Shown: positions 44,062 through 55,483, numbered from the stretch's first letter. The stretch: 64,000 bases of DNA from Neofusicoccum parvum (GCA_020912385.1 CP087208.1:1426001-1490000), one strand, 5' to 3'. Notes: generated from the letters alone by a model not told the origin. A program made the numbers and translations.

Positions 44062-46564
44062 TTAGTAAACATGCTGGACTGCCCCGCCGTTGTTAAGGTT
44101 TTCGTCTTCCCCACTCATTCCTTTATTTCCCTTGTGCTTCTTGTTCTTCTTTCCCAGGTGAGAATGGTCACGGCTATCATGTAGTTCGGCGAACATCTGA
44201 TAAGTGTGGTCGTGCATTCCTTCGATTCCGTGGTGCAGATGGTTGAGGTGTTCGTGAGTGCGGTCATGGATGCCTTCGATTCCGTCGTGGGCCCTGTCGA
44301 CGGCATGGTGGGCTACTCCAATGGCATTATGGAACCGTTGGTGCATAAGGTCGGCTTTTTTGTCAAGAGTATCGTGAAATTTGTGGGGGAAATTGCGGAT
44401 ATCGTGGTGGACTTTGTCCTCAATTCTGTGAATTGTCTTGTGGACGTTTTGTGCGGTGCCAAATGCATGTTGGATATTGTTGTACAATGCACGGAGCGGA
44501 TGTAGGATCGTCAAGTGTTGATCAACCGGTCTATGTGATGGGAACTTATCATGTCGGTGCTCCCAGTCGGTCCTCGTCCAGAATTGTGTCCGATAGTCTG
44601 GAGACCTTTCAGCTTGCTTGATAGAGCCGCTGTTTCTTGCGTTCAGTTTGTTCCAAACTTTGACTGGGAGCATTTCCTTCTCGAAGTTGATATCTCGTTC
44701 TGGGGATTCTCGAATAACCCACTCCTGAAGATGTACTTCTTCCTGGCCGTTCTGCAGCATTACCGACCAAGGAACTTTTCGTCGAACCCAGGTTGCACCG
44801 TCAGCCTTATGGAGGTCTGTTGATCGTTCCTGCCATGTCCAAAGCGGTTCATCCAGATAGCCAAATGCGAAAGGAAAGCGCTGTAAATGGCGTCCAACAT
44901 GGGCAATCGAAGCCGCTACCAGGTGTATAAGGCCTCCTCCCACGTTCCAAAGATCACGGAGAAGCTCCCAGAGTGATGGTGTGAGGATCCGAATCGGTGT
45001 TCCCGCGTAGAAGAGTATCACACTCAATAGACGGAATGTTTGAGTTAGGAGCGAAACTAGCGTGGCAACGTTGAGATGAAATTGGGGTAGCCAGGCGCAG
45101 TAAACCCAGACAAAGCGCTCACGAAGGGGCCTTCCGGTGTAGTGGAGGCGTTTGACCTCATTTGTGCGGAAGTACACAGATGGATGCATGGTCTCATTGG
45201 TGTGGCACTCGAAATATTGGCCTGGTTTCCTCGTCCGGGAGTCTCCAAAACACTTAAGTTTGAAGAATTTCAAGACCGTGAGCATGTCAATCTCTTTACA
45301 CGCAGCCCAGTCCGGTCGAGTTCTGCCATTCTTGAGGAGAATATCTTGTGTGGCAGCGCGATCAAATTTGAGGAGGCCGTTAACCTGATCGCACATCCAG
45401 GCTAGAGTGACCTCGTGCATTTGCGAAGTGTCTGGCATGACCAGATTCATCAGGTACGGGAACCAGCTCGCAAGATCATATTGTAACTTGACCCCTCCAC
45501 CTCCGATGGATTCGTGATATCCAGGGAACCAGCACTGTTTGAGATTTGGGCAATCCGGATGGCCAATGAGATCCTCGGGTAGATACCACAATGTTGGCGG
45601 GAATGCTCCACGGTGTTCATCAAGCGCAAGAGCTTGGAAGGCATTCTCGATTCCTGCAGGTAAAGTTGAGTATTGTATGAAATGAGAGTGAGTTCTAGTC
45701 TTGCACTCACGAGTATTGAGGCCGGTGTTGTGGAACTGGTGGCGTTGGTTGAGCCCAGGAATAATTTCAGACAACCAACTCTGCGGAATCCCAAGGGCGC
45801 CCACCTACGCTAAGGTAAGTCAGAAGCTTTCAAGATATGCAAAAAGTCCATACTGTATCCCACACCCCAACTGCCTTGATCTTCACATTCCCGTACGTCT
45901 TGGTCGAGAGGCCATGCCAAAATTCCCTGTCAGACGTAGGGAGACTGCCGACAACTGAATCCGTCCATTGAAGGAACAATTCCTCGTTTTTTGCCTTCTT
46001 CGCCGCCTTTCTGCTTAGGGATTTGTCTTTGTTGATCTTCTTTGAAGCCTTGCTGCTGAGAGTCTTGTAGATCTCGAAGGCTCGTGGGAACTCGTGCAGA
46101 TGCTGGGGTTTGAGAAGACCCATCTCAGTCACCAGTCCACTGAGTACACGAGCAGTATAAGCCCCACGAGAGAAGCCGAACAGGAAGATCTCATCGTTGG
46201 AGAAGTTGCTATCATTCTTGGCATGGAAATTGGTCGACAGGTAGTGATACGCCGACGAAACGTTTTCCGATAGACCAATCCCGAGAGAGCCTTGAGTTTA
46301 TAAAGTCAGCCAAGAGCCCATCAAGTACGCCTGTGGATTAATACCAGTAATTGTAATGTCTATAAGTCCCTTTGACCCAGTTCCTACCCCAGACTGATAA
46401 TAAACAACCTGTGGGATGTCCCCATCTTCGTGGGCGATCATACGACTGAGTTTGGCGATGTTGGAAGGGCTGGTACCGTAGGTTTTGTCTGAAGCCTGCC
46501 AAGTGCCATCGCAACAAACGATGAGGCGCTTCTTCGGCCTAGGAAAAGGATGTGTTGCAGACAT
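44062..46564 (-). CDS. DUF2235 alpha/beta-hydrolase-type protein with His-rich repeat tail
   Basis: A fungal DUF2235 protein, a family with an alpha/beta-hydrolase fold and predicted lipase-like activity. Exons are 46564-46345, 46290-45854, 45804-45711 and 45653-44062, giving 780 residues with introns of 54, 49 and 57 nt. The N terminus has the family start RLIVCCDGTWQ, then YYQSGVGTG. The nucleophile elbow is FGFSRGAYTAR, followed by VGVWDTVGALGIP and ENAFQALALDEHR. A hydrophobic stretch near residues 440-520 may bind membrane. The last 100 residues are a His-rich amphipathic segment with 18-residue units (GIEGIHDRTHEHLNHLHH, GIEGMHDHTYQMFAELHD) ending in a Lys-rich tail. Function is unknown. 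The tail is not part of the usual domain. Confidence 0.87.
44170..44310. repeat. 54-bp coding repeats in the DUF2235 gene tail
   Basis: Nearly identical segments at about 44216 and 44270 are 54 bp (18 codons) apart. They encode the GIEG-x-HD units of the His-rich tail. Weaker periodicity extends to either side. Confidence 0.6.
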
Positions 46565-47302
46565 TTCTCCTGCCTGTTGAAATTGATGTGAAGATTGAGC
46601 TGCTCATTCTACAGCAGGAATGACAGGTTATATGATCAATGATGCTTTGAACATGTGAAATTTCTTGGTTGCATTTCAGGGCGTGTTCAGACGACGAGCT
46701 CCATGGAAACACCTTGCATGTGAAAGATGATCTTCCCTAGTTGCAATCAAGCAGCAAATGAATTCGTGCCATCTACGTGGATTGACGTCAGAAATTTACG
46801 CTTATGAGGAAAATATTTCATGTGGGGTACATTAAGTTTGGCGCTGTGCTAGGGGTTGGTCTTGAGTATCACCGAAAGCGGACGTCTTTACTTCACATGT
46901 GATGGGTAACGAATGCGGAAATAATCTGTTGGTTGAGACATTCGCCTGTAACCTATTTAGATATTGGGATCGATGTCGAGCTTAATTGCTGATGGCTTTA
47001 AGTAGGTCCACGCTGGCAGACAGTCTGAGAGAAGGCGATAGTGTCCGACTCGTTATACGAGGATGAGCTTGATGGCCCTTCATTAGAGGATATCTTGCAT
47101 GATAACGATGTGGTGTAGGCCATTGTACATCAAATATGATACTATCGGCTATAACCAGCAAGTAGCATGGATTAGAGATATCACAAGCCTGTCGTACTGT
47201 TCAATTACGAGATGGGAGTTGGTGTGAAAGATGCGGTTTTATCTCATAAAGAATAACATTATTTACAGGAATAGATATCGTAAGCTCTGAGAACATGTCT
47301 TT
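46565..47302. other. AT-rich intergenic region
   Basis: About 740 bp with the DUF2235 promoter and the 3' flank of the PhiA-like gene. No gene is supported. Confidence 0.5.
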
Positions 47303-47914
47303 TTACCAGAAGTATTCACAGCTGGTAGCATTCGCCACCTCCTCGATACGAATATCAAACGGAATGCATTCCTTCTTGTAGATCTCTGGCTTCCCATACT
47401 CACTCTCAGAGTAGACCCAGAACTCTCCCTCAGTACCACTGCAGGCCAGCCATCCGTGGCCTTCGTAGTAAAGTTTGTCCGCAACACGAGAGAACTTGTT
47501 GAGGTACGGGTAGTCATTGTTGGGCACGCTTTTGTAGCCCTGCGGGCTGTAGGCGAAAAGGCCATCTGCAACGCCAGAAATGTCGATATAGGCTGGGTTG
47601 AACGGTCAGCATGGGCTTTCCATGTGCACTTGTCTGTTTTGCTTACCGGTCTGCGAATAGTTGGCGGCAGGGCTGTGGTACATGGTGAGGGTTCCGTTGA
47701 TGTTGCCCATTGCCAGGACGGGGTCGACATCGCCGCAGGTGGAGTTGGTTTCCTTTCCGATGAAGAAGAACCGCTCGGTGGCCTTGAGGACGGCGCCGTT
47801 GATTGATGTGTTGTCTGAGACAGCAATCATCTTAAAAGGTGTCGTGTCAATGGCGGCCGATGCCATAATGGGCATCAAAGACGCGACGGAAGCAATGATG
47901 GCGGCGATCTTCAT
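47303..47914 (-). CDS. Secreted cell-wall protein, PhiA-like
   Basis: A small secreted protein of 185 residues. Exons are 47914-47647 and 47592-47303, with a GTAAGC..CAG intron of 54 nt. A signal peptide covers about residues 1-20 (MKIAAIIASVASLMPIMASA). The body resembles fungal PhiA-like wall proteins, with an SDNTSINGAVLKA start, a central SGVADGLFAYSPQGY block, a DGHGWLAC-like segment (YEGHGWLACSG) and C-terminal CEYFW. Members are associated with cell walls of hyphae and conidiogenous cells. There are four cysteines in the mature part. A TATTTAAA element lies 74 nt upstream. Confidence 0.75.
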
Positions 47915-47987
47915 GTTTGTGGCTGTTTGTAGTTTCCGTTTGTTTGAGGAAAGTTGGTTAGCTAGGTGGTGAAGATAGAAGTTGGCG

Positions 47988-47995
47988 TTTAAATA
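47988..47995 (-). promoter_or_regulatory. TATA-like element of the PhiA-like gene
   Basis: TATTTAAA on the minus strand, about 75 nt before the ATG, a typical core-promoter distance for a fungal gene. Confidence 0.4.
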
Positions 47996-48415
47996 GCAGA
48001 AGCTTTAGAGCCAGGGGAAACATCATTTTCTCCTTGCCTGCCTGACAGCCAGCCTGAATCGGTTCACGGCTCTTCACCGATGCAACTCGGTTCGGGGTGA
48101 TCGCAGGCGGGCACGTGCATTGATCATTAGCTTGTTGGAGTCAAGCCTGCGATGACTCGCTGCAAGGAGCCGTTGGAAGCCGAACACATCAGGCCCACAG
48201 TTATTTTGCCAGCAGACACGAATGTCATCGCAGTTCGGATTCCCAGAGGACATGATTGGTGAGATGAATAACCTCAAAGCATCACAAACACTACTCATAC
48301 ATTTTCTTCCATGTCAGTTCTATCACACCACACTGTAACATGATACGAAGAGTAGATAGCTCAAAGCCGGAATTCTCTTGGAATGAATGCTCGGTAAAAC
48401 GTCCACGACCAGCGC
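47996..48415. other. Intergenic region
   Basis: About 420 bp between the PhiA-like promoter and the 3' end of the cutinase gene. Nothing was recognised. Confidence 0.5.
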
Positions 48416-49444
48416 TTAATTCTTCGAGCCGCCAAGTCCCCCAAGCCCGCCCATAAGGCCCGAGCCGCCGCTTGATCCACCAAGGCCACTCAGACCGCTC
48501 ATCAGACCCGATCCTCCACTCGATCCTCCCAGACCGCTCATCAGGCCCGAGCCGCCGCTCGAGCCACCCAGCCCACCAAGGAGGCCGGAGCCAGAGCCAG
48601 TCGACGAGCTGCTGGCCGACGAGCCGGTGCTGGTTCCGGTGGACGAGCCGCCCTCCGTGGAGGAGGAGCCGGACGCACCTGCGCCAGACGAGGCGCCGGT
48701 GGAGGAAGTGCTGCCGAGCTGGCTTTGGATGAACTCGGCGGCCGGGCCGGTGGAGGTGGAGGCGTAGGAAAGATGGGCGGGGGTGATGATGAACTGGTTG
48801 GTGCAGACAAGATCTCCGGCAGCGCAGAAGATCTTGGTCTTCGACTGGTCGATGTTCTTGAAGGGCTGAGCCTTGAGAGGGTCGCCGAAGGTAACAGCAG
48901 CCTGGAATCGTTGTCAGTTTTGCTGCTCGGAGCTGTGTGATTGCGTCACTGGGGGAAAACGTACCGCGACCTTCGCCGCTTCATCGGCGCTCAAATCAAT
49001 GAGGCAGCCGTGGACTTGCTGAGCACCTTGGGAGTAGCCGGCAAGGACGATCTTGGTCTCCGGGCAGCTCGAAATCGCCTTCTTGACCATCTGCGCGCAG
49101 AATTGACTGCCCTGGGCCTGTCCAGGCGAGACACTGCCGATGAACGTGCCCGCGATGTCGGCAGGGTAGGTGACACCCTGAGTGGCAAGCTTGTCGGCGC
49201 CAATGGCAGCCTCGAGCTTCTGCTTCAGGGCGGGTCCGACGGTCTGGCCCATGTTGCCTCCCTCAGTGGTGCCGCGGGCAAAGATGTAGGTCACCGGCTT
49301 GCAAACGCCAGACTGCACATCGTTGGCAGTGCTGGACCCGCCCATGCCGGGGATGGAGAAGCCCTGGGGAGCGCGGGCCTCGAGAGGGGCAGCGCTCGCA
49401 GCGGCAATGATGGCCAGCATCGTGCAGTAGTTGAGAGCAACCAT
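48416..49444 (-). CDS. Cutinase with Gly/Ser-rich C-terminal extension
   Basis: A family CE5 cutinase, a secreted serine esterase cleaving cutin polyester of the plant cuticle. Exons are 49444-48965 and 48901-48416 (intron GTACGT..CAG, 63 nt), giving 321 residues, against about 200-230 for a plain cutinase. Residues 1-18 are a signal peptide. VTYIFARGTTEGGNMG is the typical early block. Catalytic Ser138 lies in AGYSQGAQ, Asp190 in CAAGDLVC and His203 in TPAHLSY. The paired Cys positions are present. Residues about 224-321 form a low-complexity Ser/Thr/Gly tail ending in copies of GGSSGGSGLM-x-GL. The tail may be O-glycosylated or wall-binding. It is not a known module. Confidence 0.93.
48424..48640. 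repeat. Coding repeats of the cutinase tail
   Basis: Three or more copies of a Gly/Ser unit (GGSSGGSGLM) are encoded by near-identical DNA segments of about 42-48 bp at the 3' end of the cutinase gene. Confidence 0.8.
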
Positions 49445-50724
49445 GGTTTTTGTTGTGATGGTGTTCGTGAGGCGTCTTCGGTGTTTGATTGGCGTGGAAG
49501 TCGTAATGAAAGAACGGAGGAGGTCGGATTCAGGCTGTCTGCAGAACGAATGATGAAGAGAGCCGATGATGGGTGTGGGCTTTCGACGACATGGTGATCG
49601 TTTAAGTATTGTGCTGCCATCTCGTACTGCCTAGAATTGCCAGATGCTCAGCTGTCCCAGATGAGACGCCGAACACGCGAAGAGAAACATGACCCAGTCC
49701 GGAAGCGGAGTGACTTGAGAGCGGAAGCTAGGCATGTAAACCAAACGTGTTTATCAAACGGGCCTACTCTTAGCGCCACGTTCGTTCTCATACGCGCCGT
49801 CGCGGCAAACGGTTTCCAAGTTTCGTCTATGACGATGCGGCTCGTGCTCGAATACCCGCGAGCATGTTCATTTACGGTCCGGCTGGGTTGGTGTGGTGTC
49901 TGGACGAAGGGGCGAGGTTCTACTTCGAGACTTTCGTAGCTTCGGATGTGGCGGAGGCCTTTTTGTCCTGCACTGGCGATCAATCTTCTCCACGGGAAGG
50001 TCGCTACGTGTCGCGCAGCGAGAAGGGCATGGCTGTTCAATGTTGACAAGTGCAAACATAGTGCTGTCAGGGCTTACAAAGTGCCGTCAGGGCTTAGCAG
50101 GCTGGTCCAGCATATCTGACGATGCAGCGATGCAGTGTAGCCATAGCAAAGTTTCGCGCATTGGCTGTGGGGGAGACGGTTGGGGGCAGAGGCAGAGTGC
50201 AACGGGGCGCAGCGGGCCGCGCTCAGGCCAGAGAATGGCGGTGCGAGTCGGACGTTTGTCACGTTTCGCTCTCTGTAACACGTCGCGCGCTCGAGATGGC
50301 TTGCCCAGGGCTGAAAGCACGAGCTTGATGCAGCCCAGGCCTTTGATGTGCCGAGGAAGCGTTGATGGTGTGGCAGCACCAGAGATTAAGCCTCAACGCA
50401 GCCGAATGTTCCGACGGGTGCCGGCAAGCGTCGACTGTGGGTGCCTGTGCCTCAAACCCAGTCGGGCAGTTCTATCCAGGGCCGAAGACATCGAACTGAC
50501 GTCCTGCAGTGCTCATCATGATTCGTTCTCTTTCCAGGTGGGCCGCGCCGAATCCAGCCGGCCATGACTAAAGCGTTGCCCCATCGTACCCTAATTTTTT
50601 ACTGTCTCTTATCAGAGATCGACGCGCCCTATGGGAGACAAGTACACAGTAATCCAGCGGTCAACATGCAGCTGGCATAAAGACTGTGGCTTTGCCCAGC
50701 CATGAACTTTGCGATCCAGCAACC
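49445..50724. other. Divergent intergenic region
   Basis: A 1.3-kb spacer between the cutinase (-) and MFS (+) start sites. It contains only short overlapping frames without motifs. Confidence 0.5.
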
Positions 50725-52403
50725 ATGTCGAAGGCACCCGCGGCCGTCGAGCTTCAGCCTCTTTCTCAGCGAGATGGGGCCTCGGCACCTCTATGCGAAG
50801 CCGCCCAGGGCCAACCCGGCGACACACCGGCTGAAGCCGTAATTGGGCCCGACCTCTCAGTGCTCCGGTCGAGCATAATTGTCGCATCGGTCACGGGCGT
50901 CCTTGTCGCAAGCAGCATGACCACTGGTCTACTTGCCATCGCTCTGCCGAGGATGGCGGAAGAACTGGCAATTCCTGAGTACCTCCTTCTCTGGTGCGTT
51001 TCTGTCCGACCCTCGGCCTGTCCAGCAATTGACGTGGCAGGCCTGCATCAATCTACGGGCTCACTAGCGGGTGCTCTCTGCTTCTAATTGGCTCCATTGC
51101 GGATGTGGTTGGGAGCCGGGTTGTCTACCTCGTAGGGTGCCTGTTCCTCTCACTGTCGGTCCTTGCAAGCGGGCTCGCCAAAACAAGCACGCAAATCATC
51201 GTCTTCCGCGGCTTCCAAGGCATCGCTGCGTCCTGCTGTCTCCCGACCGCGGTCAGCATTCTGTCCGAGAGCTTCCCAGGTGGCAGAAGAAGGAATATCG
51301 GCTTCACCTTCCTGGGCATTGGGCAGCCTCTGGGATATTCGTTGGGCCTCTTTCTCGGTGGCTTCTTCGTTGACTCTGTGGGCTGGAGGTATGCTTGGTA
51401 CCTCTGTGCAGGGACAGCTCTGGCTGTGTTTTTCATTGCCATCTGGGCACTACCACCCGGACGCGTCCGCGAGAAGCTCACATGGAAGACGTTCGTGCAG
51501 CAGCTTGACTTGGTCGGAACGGTCATTGCAAGTTCGTGTCTGGGAATGCTGTCCTACGTACTGGCCGTTGTCTCGGAAGGCTCGTCGAAAATCAAGGACG
51601 GCAAAAACATTGCTTTGCTGTGCATCGCTGGCGCCCTGATTCCGACATTTGTGTTCTGGATGGACGTCCGTGTCAAGAAGGATAAGCCGGCCTTGATTCC
51701 GAACGCCCTCTGGAGGAACACCGCATTTTCAACGGTCTGCATGATGGTGTTCCTGACCTGGGCAGTCGTCATGACGGTGGAGTACTATTTTAGCTTATTG
51801 TAAGCATTCCCGACTCGCCTTTATCATGGAAGAAGGAGACTGACCTTTCGCAGTTTCCAGGAGATTCAAGACCTGTCGGCTCTTCAAACTTCAATCCGGT
51901 TTCTTCCCAACGTTGTTGCGGGAATCATTCTCACCATCATCATCGGCATGGTTCTGCACAAGTACTCCGCCTACTGGATTTTTGTGTCCGTGTCTCTGTT
52001 CAGCGCCATATCTCCGATGCTCCTTGCAATTACCAAGCCGGAATGGTCCTACTGGTACACGCTCTTCTGGGCGATGCTTCTCTCTGCTCTGGCGGCGGAT
52101 GTGCTGTTCGTTGTCTCGAATCTCGTCATAACCAACGCCTTTCCGGGATCTACGCAAGCCCTCGCAGGAGCCGTCTTCAACACTGTCACCCAGTTCGGAA
52201 CTGCGGTTGGTTTGGCAATCATGGCTGTCATTTCCTCAAATGTGACCAGCCGTTCGGACTTTCCAAACAAGTCGTCGCCGCTGGCACTTCTCGAGGGATA
52301 TCGTGCAAGCTTCTGGGCATGTTTCGGGGCGATGATACTATCCATTGGCATCGGCGCGTTTGGACTGAGAGGCGTTGGGCGAGTTGGACTGAAGATTGAG
52401 TGA
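50725..52403 (+). CDS. MFS transporter (drug:H+ antiporter type)
   Basis: A major facilitator superfamily transporter in the plasma membrane, resembling fungal aminotriazole-resistance/DHA2-type exporters. Exons are 50725-50993, 51041-51799 and 51854-52403, giving 525 residues with introns of 47 and 54 nt. The N terminus is hydrophilic. The first helix is at about residue 53. The loop between helices 2 and 3 is GSIADVVGSR, equivalent to MFS motif A. VFRGFQGIAASCCLPTAVSIL and GQPLGYSLGLFLGGFFVD are typical of the 12-14-helix exporters. The splice at YLLL-WPAS and the one at SLFFQEIQ restore helix spacing. Substrate is unknown; neighbours give no clear cue. Confidence 0.9.
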
Positions 52404-52900
52404 AAGCGCGGTCGCCAGGGGTGCGTTATCACATGCCAGATCTCAAGCTACGCTTACCCGGCGATGACACTCAGCCCTCTTATCGTGCATTCCCGACGCA
52501 TTGCGCGCAGAGATCTTAAATAGAACCGGCAGATGCTTGCCAGATCAGCAAATTTGAACCGCTCGTCCGGCGGAAATCCACGACATGAGACGCCGACAAG
52601 ACATACGCGCTCCGATGCTTCCGTGCAATTGTCGAGAAGCCATCAGCTTACCCCACCACTTGGCTCAGGGCCTCGCCAATCGGACGCACCCCTCGCGCAT
52701 TGAGTTCACTTGGTTCCGCAAACTGTTCGGGCTGGCCAATGAGACGGCGGGGCCGCGTCGCAGCATTCCAGCATGCGGGGATATAAACTTGTGATGCGCG
52801 ACCAGGTTCCCCACGATCTTACTTATTCGCGTCCCGCAGCTTGGCCCAGCTCTGCAGTCGCACCTCCGCCCATCCCGCCCGCGTCCCCTCGTTCGCAGCG
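52404..52900. other. Intergenic region
   Basis: About 500 bp. A CAG immediately before the NDH-2 ATG (52896-52898) could be a splice acceptor for a 5' UTR or N-terminal exon. No separate gene is seen. Confidence 0.5.
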
Positions 52901-54292
52901 ATGATAAAACCGCCTCCGCCGCGCGACTCGGCCAGCCCGGAGGCCATGCCGCAGCAGTTCGACTCTGGCGGCAGTCCCAACGACTACATCGACAAAGACT
53001 ACCTCGAAGACGACGACGAAATGGCCAGCACCGACGGGAAGCAGCGCATGACCATAATAGGCACGGGCTGGGCCGGCTACACGCTCGCAACGTCGCTCGA
53101 CGAGACGAAGTTCGCCGTCACCATCATCTCGCCGCAGCCGTCGCTCGTCTACACGCCGCTCCTGGCCAGCGCGGCCACCGCCAAGTTCGCGTTCTACCTC
53201 GCCGAAGAGCCGATCCGGGGAAAGAAGAAGGGCATCCGCTATGTCAAGGCCACCGTCGAGGACATCGACTTCGACAGCCGCATGCTGCGCTGTAAGACGG
53301 CGTTCGACTGGTGTAAGCAGGACGACTGGTTCGACGAGCCGTTCGAGCGGCTGGTGATCGCGCCGGGCTGCGTGCCCAACCTCTTCGGCACGCCGGGCGT
53401 CGAGCGGTGGGCGCAGTTCATCAAGACGGTGGACGACGCGCGGCAGCTGCGGCGGCGGCTGTTCGAGCAGCTGGAGAAGGCGTCGATGCCGGGCCTGACG
53501 GAGCAGCAGGTGCGCGACAAGCTGCGCGTCATCATCGTCGGCGGCGGCCCCACCGGCGTCGAGATCTGCGCCGAGATGTGGGACCTCGCGCACTCCGACC
53601 TGCAGAAGCTGTACCCCGGCGTCGCCGACAAGCTCAGCATCGCCATCCACGACGTCGCCCCCCACATCCTCAGCGCCTACGACCAGAAGCTGTACGAGTA
53701 CGCCCGCGAGCGCCTGGTCGAGCGCAACATCGAGGTCCGCACCAACTCGCACATCGAGCGCGTTGAGCAGTTTGAGCTGTACACCAAGGAGGACGGCCGC
53801 CTGCCGTGCGGGCTGCTGATCTGGGCCACCGGCAACAAGAACGTGCCGCTGATCGACAAGCTCCAGGCGAAGAAGGCGAAAGGGCTGGTCCGTTTGCTGA
53901 CTGACAATCGGCTGCGCGTGTACAAGCCAAACGCGGATGGTGGTGATGGCGGCGATGTGTGGAAGGGCGTGTACGGTCTCGGGGATGCGTGTGATGTTGA
54001 GGGTGCCCCACTACCAACAACTGCGGAAGTGGCAGTGCAGAAGGCCAGGTACCTGGCGAGTGTGCTGAACAGCGATTCGAAGACGCCATACAAGTTCCGG
54101 CCCAAAGGCCTTGTTACGTACATCGGCAGCCATGATGGAATCATCCAAGACGGAGAATGGACCGGCAAGATGGCTTGGCTTTCTTGGAGGCAGGGCAGCC
54201 TCACTTGGACGAGGAGCTTGAGGGCACGGTCGATGATCTTCTTGACCTGGGGCGTTAACTGGCTGTTTGGCTCCGAGCTGGCCAGACTCTGA
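52901..54292 (+). CDS. Type II NADH:ubiquinone oxidoreductase (NDH-2)-like
   Basis: A rotenone-insensitive alternative NADH dehydrogenase of the FAD-dependent pyridine nucleotide-disulphide oxidoreductase group. It transfers electrons from NADH to quinone without proton pumping. It is a single exon of 463 residues. The ATG at 52901 was chosen because the longer frame starts with TTG. The FAD dinucleotide fold is MTIIGTGWAGYTLATSLD near residue 50. The LVYTPLLASAATAKF block lies in the quinone/FAD region. The NADH fold is VIIVGGGPTGVEICAEM near residue 213. IWATGNKN and YGLGDACDVEGAPLPTTAEVAVQKARYLA form the second FAD contact. The C terminus ends in hydrophobic GVNWLFGSELARL. A clear mitochondrial presequence is absent from this start. 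Confidence 0.92.
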   Translation: MIKPPPPRDSASPEAMPQQFDSGGSPNDYIDKDYLEDDDEMASTDGKQRMTIIGTGWAGYTLATSLDETKFAVTIISPQPSLVYTPLLASAATAKFAFYLAEEPIRGKKKGIRYVKATVEDIDFDSRMLRCKTAFDWCKQDDWFDEPFERLVIAPGCVPNLFGTPGVERWAQFIKTVDDARQLRRRLFEQLEKASMPGLTEQQVRDKLRVIIVGGGPTGVEICAEMWDLAHSDLQKLYPGVADKLSIAIHDVAPHILSAYDQKLYEYARERLVERNIEVRTNSHIERVEQFELYTKEDGRLPCGLLIWATGNKNVPLIDKLQAKKAKGLVRLLTDNRLRVYKPNADGGDGGDVWKGVYGLGDACDVEGAPLPTTAEVAVQKARYLASVLNSDSKTPYKFRPKGLVTYIGSHDGIIQDGEWTGKMAWLSWRQGSLTWTRSLRARSMIFLTWGVNWLFGSELARL

Positions 54293-55483
54293 GGACCAGG
54301 CTCGGCGTTAAACTCGGTGAACTGTTTTCCTTCTCCGGCGTTATAACGAAACGGTATGTACAGAGCGGATTGAATGTGACTCTTGTTGGCTATGTCACCG
54401 TTGCTTTGATTGTAGTCAGCGGCAATCAGGCCATCTCTCGTGGCTGGTTTTCTGGCCTTCATCATTTCTCAGCTCATTATTCTGCAACGTGACTTATTAC
54501 GCTCCAGACCAACTATCTCCGGGCTGAAATGTCACCTAAACATGGCGGGAGATCTTTTCCGAGCATTGCATGGGCTGTCCACTCTGGGTCTGGGGGCTTA
54601 TGGCCCATGTCGAGCACTGGTTGCAAGGTAAGGGAAGTGTGCTGAAGCATACGCAATTCTGAAGACTAGTTCAACACACCAAATGTTCGCAGCAACTAAA
54701 CAAGAATCATCTCCGTCCCCGGGCCCCTTCAACTTCACCTACTAACGCACTTGTGGAAGCATTCCGGATTTTGTTTGGAGCTCTCGCTTCTAGAGCGCTC
54801 TTTCCAACACCACGATTTTTCACGGATCGCGCATCTCCGGACATAAGATGCGTCATAGATGGGTTCACCTTGGCCTATGACAACGATCTTCATCCATTCT
54901 CTCGGCTGGCACTGTCTTCGTTGCCAATCGGTGAACAGCTTCTACATTTGGACACGAGACAAGATCCTACGGAACTATCGTGTGGTTACAATTATTTAGA
55001 ACAGACACACGACAAGGGAAATCTAGCTTCAAATAGTGCAAGGCCCAACACGCCTATTGTGTTGGTGAGGGGCGCCTCTCCGGGCACGAAGCAACTCTGG
55101 GTAATCTCGATTGCTGATCTCCCGACCCGTCTCATCCAACCGGCAAATTCAGCCCTGCGAGATTCACGATTGGGCCGCTCTGGAATAGACTAGTGCTTGT
55201 ATGCCACGTTAGCGGGCAATATTAAAGTTTTGAGCCCCAATTGGAGCATAGGTCTTAGCCCCTTGGGGCCAAAAGTGTCTGCCAACGCCTCAAGCAGCCA
55301 CATCACGGGCCCCCACCTGCGTCACGACACCACAAAGATGCATTGCAAGAGCCAAGAATAGAAATAATGAACTTGAAGCCGTCCGACTCTCGTCATGAGT
55401 GACTATAAAAGCGGCTGGCTTCTTTCATTCAGGAGCACAAACGCGCCTTTTCTCATCCAGAATCAACAATACATTTGATCGCC
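54293..55483. other. Intergenic region
   Basis: About 1.2 kb. A 146-residue frame at 54753-55193 lacks an ATG and any motif, so I do not call it. TATAAAA at 55404-55410 serves the next gene. Confidence 0.5.
55404..55410 (+). promoter_or_regulatory. TATA box of the small secreted protein gene
   Basis: TATAAAA, 74 nt upstream of the ATG at 55484, in AT-moderate DNA. It is a good match to the core-promoter consensus. Confidence 0.5.

Noticed and set aside
44206..44505. Hydrophobic 99-residue plus-strand frame resembling a membrane peptide
   Set aside because: It is the reverse complement of the His-rich repeat tail. Codons for His/Asp read backwards as Val/Met.
52823..53752. 309-residue minus-strand frame opposite NDH-2
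   Set aside because: Antisense shadow of the FAD/NADH-binding gene, low complexity in Val, Leu, Arg and Asp.
54753..55193. 146-residue frame between NDH-2 and the small secreted protein
   Set aside because: It has no ATG (begins GTG), no motif, and unremarkable composition.
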